Below, in pieces: positions 9,495-22,058 of a stretch of DNA of 62,000 bases. Source of the DNA: Symbiodinium natans (Eukaryota > Sar > Dinophyceae > Suessiales > Symbiodiniaceae); NCBI GenBank assembly GCA_905221605.1, contig CAJNDS010001913.1:305001-367000 (forward strand), written 5' to 3'. The number at the start of each line of letters is the position of its first letter. The stretch's first letter is position 1. The notes below the pieces were generated by a model. The model saw only the letters and a list, made by a program, of their open reading frames with translations, had not been told where the DNA came from and did not search any database. Both the position numbers and the translations under genes were made by a program.

Positions 9495-11222
9495 CGGCCC
9501 TAAATTGCGAATCCTAAATCACATAAGCGAAGCATTTTAGCAAACTAGGTCATAAGACATTGTTTGTAGTCCCCAGAACAGCTTCTCGAAAAACATAGAT
9601 GATGAGGCAATCACTACAAAAAAGGTCTTTGCTACTCCCGTTGGCGACGGGGAGAAACTGCCAGAGTTTCATCATAGCAAGCTTACATGTATAGCGGTTG
9701 ACGAAAATATATGAACAGTTTATGCATCTCCCTAAACCCTAAATCCTAAACCCTAAACCCTAAACCCTAAGCCCTAAACCCTAAACCCTAAATCTTAAAC
9801 CCTAAACCCTAAATCCTAAACCCTAAACCCTAAACCCTAAACCCTCCCTAAACCCTAGACCCTATTAGAGAGTTTGTTGCTCCCGAACCCACCCCCTGGC
9901 CAGGTCTCGGCTCGTTTGCTTGCCCCGCGCTCCGTTTTCGCGGCCTCGGCGGCGGGGGCTCCCAAAGAAGGGTTTAGGGTTTAGGGTTTAGGGTTTAAGG
10001 TTTAGGGTTTAGGGTTTAAGGTTGAGTGTTTGGTGTTTAGTGTCTATTAAGGTTTAGGGCTTCGGGTTTAGGGTTTAGGGTTTAGGTTTTAGGATTTAGT
10101 TAGCCAAGGGAGCGAAGCTACCGGCTAGAGTAGAGTTTAGGAGTGCAGCGGTACGGAAACATCAAGAACAGCTGGGTTTAGGTCTTCTAAGCCCCGACTA
10201 TGAAACCACCCTAAACCGTAATCCCTAATCCCTAAATCCTGGTCCTAAACCCCAAACCCCAAACCCCAAACCCCAAGCCCCAAACCCCACCCTCGCTAGA
10301 CTCCTTAGATGGGGTTTAGGTTTAGGGTTTTGGGTTTGGGGTTTGGGGTTTAGGGTTTTGGGTTTTGGGTTTTGGGTTCGACCCAGAAGGCAGGTCTGGG
10401 CAATATGGGCGGTTGGTTCAGTGTTCCGCGCATGTCGCATTGCCGTTCTCATTTTACAAGCAAAGTAGGGTTCATGTACTCTGCACTACGTACGTACTAT
10501 ACAGCTAGAAACACGCAAATGAACCCTAAAACTCTGGTTTAGTTAGGGTTTAGGGTTTGGCGTTTTGGCTGCATTACTCTCATTCCGAGTAAGGTATATG
10601 AAACCTGAACCGTTTCTAGGGCTCATGTGGTCCTCCAGGTAAGCATACATCCGAATTTGGAGCTCCCCCTCTCCAGCCTACACCGTAAACCCTAAACCCT
10701 GGGTTCGCTCGGGGTATTCATGAGAGTCTGACAAGTTCCTGGCTCAGGGATCAAAACGTCAGTTACGACACGATAAGGGCAGCCAGTGCAAGCTTTTGAC
10801 GGCCTGCAGCCCCTATATCGTCACTAGACTGCATGCAGGTACCCGTGGGTATGGGTGCGTACCGTGGGATTGTGGCTGCTCTGGAGGTCTAGGTAGAACC
10901 CGAACCTCAAACCTTAGCACCTCACGACGAAGCCAACCTTGAGAAAGCGAAGAATAGGGATGAGGGGCGCTTTTTGGGTATGCTAAGGATAGGGGACATA
11001 TTGTAACAGAGCCCCAAAAATTGACAACACCCCCCCCCCCCCCCGTCCCGAATCCCCGAATTGGCTACTTTGCGTCCATTGTCCTCAAGAAACTTTAAAG
11101 GAGAAAAACGTAAATATATATATATATAAATACACATGCATATACATCCATATACTATATACATAGTTTTAAACACATGAATGAAAAGTCCCGGGGTTCA
11201 CAGTTGACTGAGCCAACAAGAA

Positions 11223-11301
11223 ATCCGCAAGGCGACGGACCTTGGCGACGTGCGCCGCCTCACGGCGGAGAGGCGGAGATTTGACATGCTGTTTGTTGTA
11301 G
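11223..11301 (+). CDS. Exon-like segment (unrecognised)
   Basis: Preceded by AACAAG and open to the array (reading KATDLGDVRRLTAERRRFDM). Ends GTAGG|GTTTAGGG. 26 codons. Confidence 0.33.
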
Positions 11302-13179
11302 GGTTTAGGGTTTAGGGTGTTTGGGTTTAGGGTTTAGGGTTTAGGGTTTAGGGTGAGGGTTGGGGGATGTTTAGGATCTTGTATGTGCAAGGACTAAGGA
11401 TGGCAGGAATCCAGCGACTAGTCATTTTCCGTTGCTGCATTGAAGGGCTCATGAACCACATTCCATCGGTTTGGGGTTTAGGGTTTAGGATTTAGGGTTT
11501 AGGGTTTAGGGTTTGGGGTTGAAACCTCCCTACACCAGCAAATGAAGCAAATCGAAAGCAAAGGGTACCTCTCAGGCCTTGAGACCCTTAGGCCCATCCC
11601 ACCTGTCAACCCTAAAGCCTAAACCCTAAACCCTAAACCCTAAACCCTAAACCCTAAACCCTAAGCCCGTCTTACCCATGAATCCGGCCTGGAGACCCCA
11701 ACTCACCACACGCCCGTTCTCTCGCGCTGTTGTTCCGCAGCCTTGTTCATCCAGAATCACATCAGACACTGCCAAAAGGTACCAAAAGCAAGTTTTCTAT
11801 TTTGCCGCAAGAGCTCCTGAGCTGGAAGCAATGAAAGGGAATTGTTTTTTGAGGTCTTGCATGGGATTGACGATCTGCGCAAGAAATGTAGACGTTAATT
11901 GCTCTCTCCCCAGGAAACCCGTGAAGTCTTTTGTCTCCAGTGTTTGCTCTTATCTTTCATGCCTTGAAGATTTCATTTCTTGCGTCTGGAAGCCCACATT
12001 AGAGATTCCTATATAGTTGTAAGGAAGCGAAAACAACAGACAAAAACATAAAGACACCATATGAAAGGAGCGCATGGGAACTAAGGATGAACAGTGTTCC
12101 AACACCAACAGTATTTTTTGAATCTGGTAGGTACCGGCAGAAAACAAACATGTGCTTATCAAGACCCGCGTAGATGGCCTCATTGTGTAGAATATAGTCC
12201 TTGGGGCTTTCCCTCATCCATTTCCTGTCTTCGCAAGATAAGGCAGTAAAGAATATCCGAGAAACAGAAGTCTACTTGTGTTATTCAGAAGCACAACATA
12301 CACAAATCCCTGTCCTTGTCTGTTCTTCGTCTTTCGCCGACTATTTAAGCAATCGCGCAACTGCCTCTCTGCCTCAAAACCCTGAACCCTAAACCCTAAC
12401 TTTGCTCCAAGCTTTCAAGTGACCATTGGTTCCCGAATGCAAGGCCCATTATACCAGTATAGAAAACTGACAAATAAATGTCCGAGCTTTGCTGAGACTA
12501 GCATTACTGTTCGCACGGAAACATTGGAATCCTTTTCGCGCTCTCCTTTCTTTGGAAATCGATAAATCGTTCAGATATGAGATGGAGCTGGATTCCTCAT
12601 TTTAAAGTTTACTACTCGTAGTGGTGAATTTACCATGTTCCTAAGTCAAAGTCCAGCATATTGATTCTAAGGAGACACGTTGTTGTTGAATTCTATTTCT
12701 AGTGAGTCTTTGTCTTCTGAGTTGAAAAGCTTAATTCCGAGAGAAAATAGGTTACCATTGGTTTCGACTGAGAAGCCTGGATTGTAAAACTGTAAGAGCT
12801 TTGTGTTTGTTTCCAACCCTTTTTTCAACTTCATCTGGGGTGGAAATTATAGGGTTAGCCTTCGGGAGTAGTGGGAACCTCATACTCCCCTTGAACCCCC
12901 TCCCTTAAGAACTCTCTATAATGAAACTTTTGAGGCCCACCACCCACCCGACACCCCGCCCCCGCTTGGCATGCGATTTCGCATCCCCACCCTTCAACAC
13001 TACACCCTATAGGAGTCCGCCAGCCAGCACAACCCTCAACCCCACGCTCTAAACCCTAAGCCTTAATCAAGCCCTAAACCTTAAACCCTGAACTTTAATT
13101 CAACCCTTAACCTTAATTGCAGCCTAAACCCTAAACGCTAGCCTTGAACCTAAACCCTAAACCCGATAAAATCGTCTAG

Positions 13180-13243
13180 GTACCCTGAGCTGCTGTTCCG
13201 AGCATGGCCACGGGAGCAAGGACGGCTTGTACCGGAATTCCCC
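13180..13243 (+). CDS. Exon-like segment (unrecognised)
   Basis: After TCGTCTAG the + frame reads YPELLFRAWPREQGRLVPEF and stops at TAG. 21 codons. Confidence 0.28.
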
Positions 13244-13742
13244 TAGGGCTCCGAACCCCCATTTGTGCCAGGGTTTAGGGTTTAGTGTTTAGGGTCAGGG
13301 TTTAGGCTTACAGATTAGAGTTGCGGTTGCGGGGTATGTCGAAAACTCGAGGCCATCAACGCTTGATATCCTATGCCCCGAAGCCCCAAGACCCATGACT
13401 TAGTGGGGGCGGGGGGGGGAGTGTATGTAACCCTAAACCCTGAACCCTGAGACCTAAATTCCTAGCCCCCTAAACCCTAAACCCTGAACCCTCAACTCAT
13501 TTAGATTGAAAAGGAGGCATCCAATCCTCCCTTTCCCCTCCGAGCGCCCGCGAGTGTACTTGGCCCCCCCCTGACCACTTAACCCTGAGCCCCGAGCCTT
13601 CAGATTCTATCTGGAGAACACTAGTTTTTCTAGGTTACCTATAAGAATCCTATAAGGTGGTTTATGTTCCTTCTTGAGTTTAGGAGCAGATTCTTGGGGT
13701 CACTTGTTGGAGAGAACGCGAGTCAGGATGCCTCTTTTTTGA

Positions 13743-13882
13743 TAGGGTTTAGGGTTTAGGGTTTAGGGTTTAGGGTAGGGTTTAGGGTTTAGGGTTTAGG
13801 GTTTAGGGTTTAGGGTTTAGGGTTCAGGGTTTAGGGTTTAGGGTTTAGGGTTTAGGGTTTAGGGTTTAGGGTTTAGGGTTAG
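13743..13882 (+). repeat. TTTAGGG array, ~20 units
   Basis: Near-perfect 140-bp array with one TTCAGGG variant. It abuts an open segment at 13883. Confidence 0.95.
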
Positions 13883-13987
13883 GGCTGCTGCGCAGCTTCA
13901 CGGGCCGGTGAACAGGCGGCACTAGAGTTCGGTGGTGCTTTACGCATTTGCTGCCCAGAGCTGCAGGCTGCAGTGCAAGACATCAGA
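13883..13987 (+). CDS. Exon-like segment between two TTTAGGG arrays
   Basis: 35 open codons (RAGEQAALEFGGALRICCPE, then LQAAVQDIR) ending at the TAG formed by the next array. CTGCTGCGCAG at 13885-13895 could be an acceptor. Confidence 0.35.
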
Positions 13988-14727
13988 TAGGGTTTAGGGC
14001 TTAGGGCTTAGGGTTTAGGATTTAGAGTTTAGGGTTTAGGGTTAGGGTACTTAGGGTTTAGGGACTTGCGTAGCTTTACGACGTCATGGGGGGCCACTGC
14101 TGTGGGAAGCCTACCCAGCAGTGAATTTATGCCGGCTCGTCCTGAAGCAGATGATTGCAAGCTGAAACGGATGTCCCAGAGCTTGGCAGATGCTTCCAGA
14201 TTTAGTATTAAGAGGTGTGGTTACAAGGGCCACGGCGTTCACGAATTCAATATGAAAGCGCGCATTCGCTTCTCTTCTTTGCCTTTCATTTTAATTCTGT
14301 TCACTTCGAACCTCAGCTCCATCAGAAAAGCACCAACAGTTAAAGCAGCGTCATTTTATGAACGGCTTACGAAGATTCACACAATCGGTTCACAATTGCA
14401 ACCAACGCTGCATCTAAAGCCACATTGCCCACAATGCCGAAAAGTTCCAGATAAATCCTGCTGACATGAGAACAAACTAAAACACTTCATCGCAATACCT
14501 CACCTTCGAAAAACCTTGTGCCGCAAGAACACTTTTGTTGTAAACACTTGGAAGATAACAAGCACATTGCAAGTGAACCCGCAGGAAGGGTTTAAGGCAA
14601 CAGAGTATAGGGCGTGTTTGGGTTTTAGGGTTTCCGGATCTGGGTCAGGATCTGGCCACGCACGCTGGCCATAAAACAGCCGAAAACCACGGGCTTCGCA
14701 GTATTTGCCAGCAAGCTAAAGCCCTTA

Positions 14728-15280
14728 ACCCTGTAAAACCCTGAAACCTAAACCCCTAGAACCCTAAGCTTCAGACCCTAAAACCCTAGAACCTAAACCC
14801 CCAAAACCCGAAAAGCCCGAAACCCTAAAACTCAAGGCCCCTAGACCCTTAAACCCTAAACCCTGAAACCCTGAAGCCCTGAAGCCCTGAAACCCTGAAA
14901 CCCCTAAACCCTAAATCCTGAAACCCCTAAACCCTGAAACCCTGAAACCCTGAACCCCTGAACCCCTGAACCCCTGAACCCCTAAAACCCTAAACCCCTA
15001 AACCCCAAACCCTAAAACCGAAACCCTAAACCCCAAACCCTGAAACCCTGAAACCCTGAAACCCTGAAACCCTGAACCCCCAAAACCCTAAACCCTAAAT
15101 CCTAAACCCTAAACCCTGAACCCTAAACCCTGAACCCTAAACCCTGAAACCCTGAAACCCTGAAACCCTAAAACCCTGAACCCTAAACCCTATACCCTAC
15201 ACCCTAAACCTCAAACCCTAAACCCTAAACCCCAAACCCTAAACCCTAAACCCCAAACCCTAGACCCTAAACCCTAAACC
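14728..15280 (-). repeat. Largest CCCTAAA-type array, ~550 bp, degenerate
   Basis: Long array built from CCCTAAA, CCCTGAA, CCCTGAAA, CCCCTAAA and CCCTAAAA units in local blocks, such as a run of CCCTGAA near 14855-14960 and again near 15045-15080. Block-wise variants suggest old local amplification, unlike the uniform arrays nearby. Confidence 0.95.
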
Positions 15281-15603
15281 CGAATCTCTTGGCCAGGACT
15301 TTCCACCGCGCTGGGAGTCGATGCTGTGGAAGACTTGGAGGTCATCTCGGAAGGGTTTAGGGTTTAGGGTTTAGGGTTGAGGGTTTAGGGTTTAGGGTTT
15401 GGGGTTTAGGCTAGTGGGATTTGGGATATGTTTTGTTGTTTTTGGCGGGGTTTAGGGTTTGAGGTTTAGGGTTTGATGTTTAGTCTTAAGGTTTAGCGAC
15501 CGGGTGTAGAGGTTTTGGGGTTTAGGGTGTTATGGGTGTTTTGGGTTTAGGGTCCCTAAAGAATTGCCCTAAGCCCGAAACCCGAAACCCTAAACCCTAA
15601 ACC

Positions 15604-15605
<2 letters not shown>

Positions 15606-15644
<39 letters not shown>

Positions 15645-15652
15645 TGTGTCTG
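15606..15652 (+). repeat. GT microsatellite
   Basis: About 18 uninterrupted TG units followed by TCTGTGTCTGTG, between a CCCTAAA and a TTTAGGG array. Confidence 0.95.
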
Positions 15653-17486
15653 TGCGCTGTTCTGGGGCTTAATGGTCTACTGCAGGGTTTAGGGTTTAGG
15701 GTTTAGGGTGGTTTAGGGTTTAGGGTTTCGGTCTACTACAGGCTATATGACCCCAGTAGGGCTCGCTTGGTCCCCAAAATGTTCGCGCGTATGTTTGTTG
15801 GGGGGTTGGGGGGTGGGGATGTTGTTAGGGCTTAGGGGGATTCAGGTTCTAAATGCACCAGGGCATTTGGTTTGTGATTTGTTTCAAGCATGTTGCTTGG
15901 TGTTTGTAGAGTACATGTACTTGGTGTTTTTTTATAACGAAAGCTTCATAAACCGCAACAGAAGAAATGGGCGTTGCGTTTGGTTCCTCGTTCCTTAGGA
16001 CACGTAACTTCGTTTATCCGGCATTCAAGGTCGTATACATGTGGAAGCAATGCCAATGTCCCAATCGAAATCTCCCAATATTTTGGGATACGCCATTGTG
16101 AATCTGGGCTTTGGAGTACCATACTCTAACTTGTTTTTTGAATTTCTGGGTTCCTATGATAGCTACTTATACCTAAAAAGTATGTACTTTTCTTCCTGGG
16201 TTTACTCCAAAGTAGGGGGTTTACTCCAAAATAGGGGAGTACACAGCCATTTTCTGTTAGGATCTGTGCGGAAGCCACCTTGAGTGTGTGATGGCGGTGT
16301 CTTCTAGCAGCACGCTAGTTTAGGGTTTAGGGTTTAGGGTTTAGGGTTTCTTTTTCGGAAGAGCTAACTCTCGTTTAAGGTATACTCCCAAAGTCACAGC
16401 ATGGGTCCTTCACTCAAGGAAGAGTCTTTAAACCAAACCACATAGCCAACGCCTTGAGCTTTTAGTCTTTTTGGGCTCCGGCCTTTGTAGCGATGGCAAA
16501 AAACTTTAACCTGGAGAAGCCTGAGCAGTTCCATGGTCCCTTACTATGGTGCCTTACCTTTCTTACCCTTGGGTTGGATATATACATATATATATATGTA
16601 TATATATATATATATGTATTTTATTTATATTTATATTTAAAAGATATTTATATTTGTATATCTGTATATGTGTATATATTTGTTCATTTTTGTATTTATT
16701 CATTTATGTGCAGATAAAAACTAATTTCTTGGGGAAATGAGGGCTCCCCAAGTACGGGCCCGTTGCAACTGCCCTGATCCCCCAGCCTTGGAGCCTTGCC
16801 ACCCTAAGTAAGGGGTCTAATGTTTCGGATTCCTAAACCCTACACCCTAAACCCGAAACCCGAAATACCTAAACCTTAAACCCCATATCCTTAACCTAAA
16901 CCCTAAACCCTAAACCCTAAACCTTAAACCCCAAATCCTCAACCACCCTATGCCTGCAGGCGCTGATGTCGCCTCACCGCCGCTTGGATTCCATACTGCG
17001 TTGAGACTGTGAGGAGCTTGGTGTCCAGTAAGTTTCCAGGGTTTGGGCTGTAGGGTTTAGGGTTTAGGGTTTAGGGTTTAGGGTTTAGGGTTTAGGGTTT
17101 AGGGTTTAGGGTTTAGGGTTTAGGTATAACCCCTAAACCCCTAAAATTTCTCAGGGTGGTAAGGCTTTAACGGTTCATTAGGCTTTGGGGCTCTTGGGCT
17201 TAGCGTGTCGGGCTTGGGGCTTGGCTGGTAAGTAGCTTTGGTTTGGTGGTTTAGGGTTTAGGCTTTAGGGCTTAGTGTGGTAAGGTCTCTTCAGGGTTCA
17301 AGGCGTAGATGGCTTCTTATAGGGTTTGGATTGTTTATCGGAGTTAAGGTTTAGGGTTTAGGGTTCAGGGTTTACGGCTAGTCTGTGTTCGGTCTGCTTA
17401 TAAGGAATATTGAATGTTGGGTTGAGGTTTCGAGGCAACAAAGGGGTTCTACAGATGGTGAAGAAACCCTGCAGGGTTTACGGAGA

Positions 17487-17608
17487 GGTTCATGGGCACT
17501 TAGAACCTTAATCAAAACTGTACTTATGGGCTCTTGAGTTTTTGAGTGGGTTATCAGTAGACTTACAACTGTGGTTATAAGTTATAAGTATACATGAACT
17601 CCAAGTAG
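17487..17608. mobile_element. Foldback, CTTGGAGGTTC family relative
   Basis: GAGGTTCATGGGCACTTAGA on the left and TATAAGTATACATGAACTCC on the right, with CTGTACTTATGGG and GTGGTTATAAGT inside. More diverged than the copy at 29416. Confidence 0.5.
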
Positions 17609-17774
17609 GTTCTTTTGCCTAGGCCCCTAACTTCCCCCTAAGTGCTCATGAACCCACATGGTTGATACTTGGGCCTAAAGGGGGTTTCCATATAGTACCA
17701 TCCTCACATAGAGCTACAGACCCTAGACCCTGTCCCTACACCCTAAACCCTAAACTCTAAATTCTATGCTGTAT

Positions 17775-17911
17775 AGGCCCACCCTAAACCCTAAACCCTA
17801 AACCGTAAACCGTAAACCCTAAACCCTAAACCCTAAACCCTAAACCCTAAACCCTAAACCCTAAACCCTAAACCCTAAACCCTAAACCCTAAACCCTAAA
17901 CCCTAAACCCT
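17775..17911 (-). repeat. CCCTAAA array, ~19 units
   Basis: Almost uniform array; only the second and third units have G for C (CCGTAAA). It is bounded on both sides by near-identical flanks (CTGTATAGGCCCA left, CTATATAGGCCCA right). Confidence 0.95.
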
Positions 17912-17974
17912 ATGCTATATAGGCCCATTTAGGCACATGGACCCCCAAGCCCCCCCCCCCCCCCCCCCCAGCAG

Positions 17975-18023
17975 GTGACGAGTCGGCAGCGACTCCGCCT
18001 TTGCTGCTGGTGGTGTCGGAGGC
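17975..18023 (+). CDS. Exon-like segment with canonical donor
   Basis: A run of about 20 C then AGCAG precedes, and GTAAGT follows at 18024-18029. The enclosed 49 bases are open (DESAATPPLLLVVSE). This is the best pair of consensus splice signals in the block. Confidence 0.38.
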
Positions 18024-18914
18024 GTAAGTTGGGGCTTCAGAGTTTAGGGTGTTTAGGGTTTAGGGTTTAGGGCTAAGCCCTAAACCCTAAATCCTAAAGT
18101 CTATAAACCGTTGAAACCCTACATGCTAAATCCCATAAACACCTAATTAAACCCGAAACCCTGAACACTAAACTGTTTAAATGCTATACATGGTAAACCC
18201 TAAGCCCTGAACACCCTAAACCCAAAACCCTAAACAATAGACCCTAAACCCTGAACCCTATTCTTTGGGTGTCGCGTATGCTCGTCATCATCGGGTTTAG
18301 GGTGTTTGAGGCACTCACTCTGAATTTCATGGCAATACTCCACAGAAGGTTGCAAGCAGTGAAAAGTAAAGTTGCTCATTGTTTCCTACTTTTCACACAG
18401 CTGAATAAGCACTTATTAATGAAGAATCACATATATATATATATAGCTGTTTCAACAGCCATGTTTGCAGCATAATACAAAAACTCATCTTTGAGCAGTG
18501 CATGCTCGGCGAGTGAGGCTCGTGCCAACTACCAAAATTGGCTCTGCATTTGCGATTTAAAACCTCTTCTGGCCGACTCTGAGCCAAAGTCAAGGGAGGC
18601 GCGGTTCTACGCTCTAAAGGTTGGTCAGGGCCTTTGCTTCTTTTGCTACTTGACAATTAAAGTGTCTGGCCCGCTCCCAGCCGCCAAGCTTGGCCGTCAC
18701 ATGATGATGCAGACCTTTGCTCCCGACTCTGCGCCAGAAAGTCAAGGGCAGCACTGCAGCACTCGTGCCAAGTCGCTTGGTCGTGGTCTTTGCTGCCTGT
18801 GTCATGTCAGGTCACCTCAATCTCAGAGTGGCTACAAGGGCCCTTAGAAACCGTATATACCCTCATATACCCTGCAAATCCCCAGGGCCCATAGACCCCT
18901 TTCAGGAAGCTAAG

Positions 18915-19045
18915 GGGGTTGCCGAAATTAGGGGTACCTTATCGGGGTCCTTATCATAAGGGAATCCTACTACTTGGAGGTTCCTATTCGGGGGGTCCCT
19001 TATATCTTCGTAAACCCCCATAAGGGACCACATTGAGGGACAGCC
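18915..19045. mobile_element. Foldback family with GGGTACCTTAT / GGAATCC core
   Basis: GGGGGTTGCCGAAATTAGGG, GGGTCCTTATCATAAGGGAA and TCCTACTACTTGGAGG, then GGGTCCCTTATATCTTCGTA and AACCCCC. Related stretches near 6575-6860, 25665-25800, 30635-30730, 40425-40510 and 40745-40905. Confidence 0.52.
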
Positions 19046-19932
19046 TTAAACTCAGTCAACGCCCTCCGTGCCTCCCTGCTTCTTAAACCCAAAACCAAGA
19101 CTAAGCCCAGAACCTGAACACCCCAGAAACTACTGTAGGGGTCGGAAGAACTACGAATGGTCTTCCCTTACGGTCCCTATACATGAGTAAAATTACTGTA
19201 AGAACCCCGCAAGCCCTAGTCTAATTACAATAAACCCTCAACCCTCAACCCTCAACCCTAAACCCTCAACCCTAAACCCTAAACCCTAAACCCTAAACCC
19301 TAAACCCTAAACCCTAAACCCTAAACCCCTAGATTAATCGCTTGAGTGCAGGAGGTCAGCTCCGCACACAAGGATCCCTGGGTTCGCCCAGCATGTTTCC
19401 TTAAGCTTCGTGGGGGCTCAGGGTTCAGGGTTTAGGGTTTAGGGTTTAGGGTTTAGGGTTTAGGGTTTAGGGTTTAGGGTTTAGGGTTTAGGGTTTAGGG
19501 TTGGGAGTTTCGGTTTACTTCTTTGTGTTTTGGAGAAGGCCGCGGGCGGGGGGGGGGGGGTAGATTCGCGTGGGGTTTCGGTGCGTTTCTTCAGGGCCTG
19601 AGGCTTGTTGGCTTTTGCCAGGAGTTCTGGGCTTAGGGTTTAGGGTTTAGGGTTTAGGGTTTAGGGTTCAGGGTTTAGGGTTTAGGGCTAGGGGCTGACT
19701 CAGCGGCAGCTTCCTTAGCCAAAGCTCCGTTGAGCCTTCTAGGCGGTGTAGGAAGGATTACGAGATTAGGGTGTAATGGGGTCAAGGGTTTGTGTTGGGA
19801 TGTTCGCCTAGGACCGGGAGTAGGCCCTTTTGGTGCATTTTTTTAGGGTTGGGGTTCCCTTATAATCCCGTTCAAACCAAGAAGGGTACCTTTTATTTCT
19901 AGGTTACTCCCGGGTCTAGTCGCCCTTATTGT

Positions 19933-19998
19933 ACAGGCAGTCCTTAACAGGGATGATAGTACCCCCCCTATTAATCCCTATTAAGGGGGAACATCCCT
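19933..19998. mobile_element. Foldback family 1, partial copy
   Basis: Inner and right parts of family 1 (CAGTCCTTAACAGGGAT, then AATCCCTATTAAGGGGGAACATCCC). A TTGGGATGTTC end lies at 19796, so an older copy may have been opened by other repeats between. Confidence 0.5.
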
Positions 19999-20401
19999 GG
20001 GTTTACCTCTAAATCATAGTGGAAACTTGAGTGGAATTAGTTTCAGCAGGGATTGGTGGCCTGTAAGCCCCTAGCAATGATTTTATCACAAAATGCTCTG
20101 CACTGCTGGGATGATAATACTTAGGGGCGTTAGGGGAGGGGGGGGGGCATACATGAGGTGCGTTCTAAAGTAGCGTTGAGGCTTTTGGAAAACATTTTCC
20201 TGTATTGTCCCAAAAAACCTATGTAACACGGGTTGAGGTCATCAAGCAGTCCGTTGTTTTCGGCTTGCGACTCAGAAACCCTCGGTTTCAGATTTAGGGT
20301 CCCAGGTTAAGAGAGTTTAGGGTTTAGGGTTTGTTTTGTTTAGGCTTAAAAGTTTAGGGTTTAGAGTTTAAGGTTTAGGGTTTAGTATAGGGTTAAGAGA
20401 G

Positions 20402-20490
20402 TCAACAGTCCCCTCAAGAGCCCCCGACAAAGATGAGGTCGTGGCCATAACCCTGGCATTGGAGTTGCTTAGGGATCCGGAAGCCCAAAA
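20402..20490 (+). CDS. Exon-like segment (unrecognised)
   Basis: GAGTCAACAG precedes; the frame reads RAPDKDEVVAITLALELLRD then PEAQ and ends near GATCCG|GAAG (GA donors are used in dinoflagellates). Acidic, helical look. Confidence 0.38.
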
Positions 20491-21425
20491 CCTAACCTAA
20501 ACCCTAAACCCTAAACCCTAAACCCTAAACCCTAAACCCTAAACCCTAAACCCTAAACCGTGGCTCCCTGCAGCCTTAGGGTTCAGGGTCTAGGCTTTAG
20601 GGTTCTTCCTTTTCTGTTAGGGTAAACCCTATAACGCCTTGAGCCTAAACCCGAAAACCCTAAGCTCTAGAATCCTACACCTTAAGCCTTAAGCCCAAAG
20701 TCGCTGCGCTAAGCCCGTGGGCAAGGAAGGTCTAGGGCTTTATAGGGTTTATCGGGTTTTCAGGGTCCATAGCATGTGGGTTTAGGGTTTAGGGTTTAGG
20801 GTTTAGGGTTTAGGGTTTAGGGTTTAGGGAGGGCGCAGAGTCCCTGCCATGGCCTCACAACAGCGGCCGGCTGAGCCGCGGGGAACTCGGCGGGTCTTGG
20901 GGGGTTTGGGGTTTAGGGTTTAGGGTTTAAAGGGTTCTCTTTAGGGGTTTAGCGGGGGGTCTAGGGTTTAGGGTTTAGGGTATAGAGTTTAGTGGGGTTT
21001 AGGGTTTAGGGTTTATAGGGTTTAGTGGGGTCTAGGGTTTATAGGATTTATAGGGTTCATAGGGTTTAGTGGGGTTTAGGGGGGGGGTTTAGGGTTCAGG
21101 GTTTAGGGTTTTTAGGGTTTATAGGGTCTTTAGGGTCTAGTGGGGGGGTTTCGGGTTTCGAGTTTAGGGTTTTTAAGGTTTTTAGGGTTTTTGGCGTTTT
21201 TAGGGTTTTTAGGGTTTTCAGGGGTTTTAGGGTTTTTGGGGTTTTTAGGGTTTAGGGCTTAGGGCGACCCTTCTTGGGGATGAGGGTTTAGGGTCTAGGG
21301 CTTAGGGGTGTATAGGGTTTGGGGTTTAGATCACAGTTGATGGTTTGGGAAATCGTAAACCCAAGACCCCAAATCTTCAGCCTTATAATAAACCTTAAAC
21401 CCCAAACGCGAAAGCCTCCATCAAG

Positions 21426-21576
21426 GCGAGTGGATGCCCTGAAGATGGTGCAGCAATTGGAGCCCGGCACGGGCAGTTCTTCAATCCGCTCCCATGCGAC
21501 CCCACGAGTGCCAGCAACACACGGACGATTTGCCAACCGGACAGCGGCTACTTTTGCGCCCTTGTCAAGATCCCAG
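21426..21576 (+). CDS. Exon-like segment, 50 codons, CCAG|GTATTT donor
   Basis: After CCATCAAG the frame is open for 50 codons (HGQFFNPLPCDPTSASNT, then ICQPDSGYFCALVKIP), with four cysteines, up to a consensus donor at 21577. An ATG-started frame in another phase covers the same bases but is less protein-like. Confidence 0.42.
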
Positions 21577-22058
21577 GTATTTCATCACGCCAAGCTATGT
21601 GCTGCAGGCTCGGTATTGGGTCTAGGGGTTTAGGCTTCGGGGTCAGGGTTTGAGGTCTGCGGTTTTGATAGATCATTCTTTATTTTGAGGGTTATGGGTT
21701 TGTAGGGTTTAGGGAGTTTCGGGTTTGGGGTTTAGATGGTTCAGGGTTTGGTGGTAGAGGTTTAGGGTGTACGGTTCAAGGTTTAGGTTCTGGGTGTGAG
21801 GCTTTAAGGTTTGGGACTCTTATAAGTGCTAGTTTCTAAGCACCCAGGACCCTGCACCTCGAAAACTGGAATAAAGTCGTAAGACACCCCCGGAGCTTCA
21901 ACTCTTCAACCCCTAAACCCCGGTGTCTGCATGTTCTAGACGCCTCTCGCCCCGAATTTTCACCCCTAAACCCTGCATGGACCCTAAACCCTAAACCCTA
22001 AACCCTAAACCCTAAACCCTAAACCCTAAAGGAGCTTTACCCTTGTTCTGGGGTTTCG

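Larger units (their letters stand above)
9101..13740. other. Non-genic block with two longer unique stretches
   Basis: Arrays: CCCTAAA near 9209-9270, 9731-9860, 10203-10290, 11608-11667 and 13060-13160 (degenerate); TTTAGGG near 9970-10096, 10311-10380, 11300-11352, 11472-11520 and 13270-13310. Two stretches are free of arrays: 11670-12385 (includes a 112-codon + frame from 11678 and a 77-codon - frame, neither recognised) and 12410-13020 (AT-richer, nothing recognised). A short TA-rich run lies at 11113-11160 and a C run at 11029-11044. Confidence 0.75.
13741..21300. other. Non-genic block: long arrays and AT-rich runs
   Basis: CCCTAAA arrays near 14728-15280, 16835-16940, 17732-17910, 18150-18265, 19232-19330 and 20490-20560. 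TTTAGGG arrays near 13743-13882, 13988-14065, 15353-15410, 15685-15728, 16318-16350, 17050-17125, 19420-19505, 19630-19690, 20310-20395, 20778-20830 and a degenerate TTTATAGGG/TTTTTAGGG run at 20905-21255. A 132-codon + frame starts at 14066 (PEADDCKLKRMSQSLADAS), and a 118-codon + frame lies at 18491-18847 in array-free DNA; neither is recognised. Array-free 15740-16310 holds short frames only. Confidence 0.75.
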
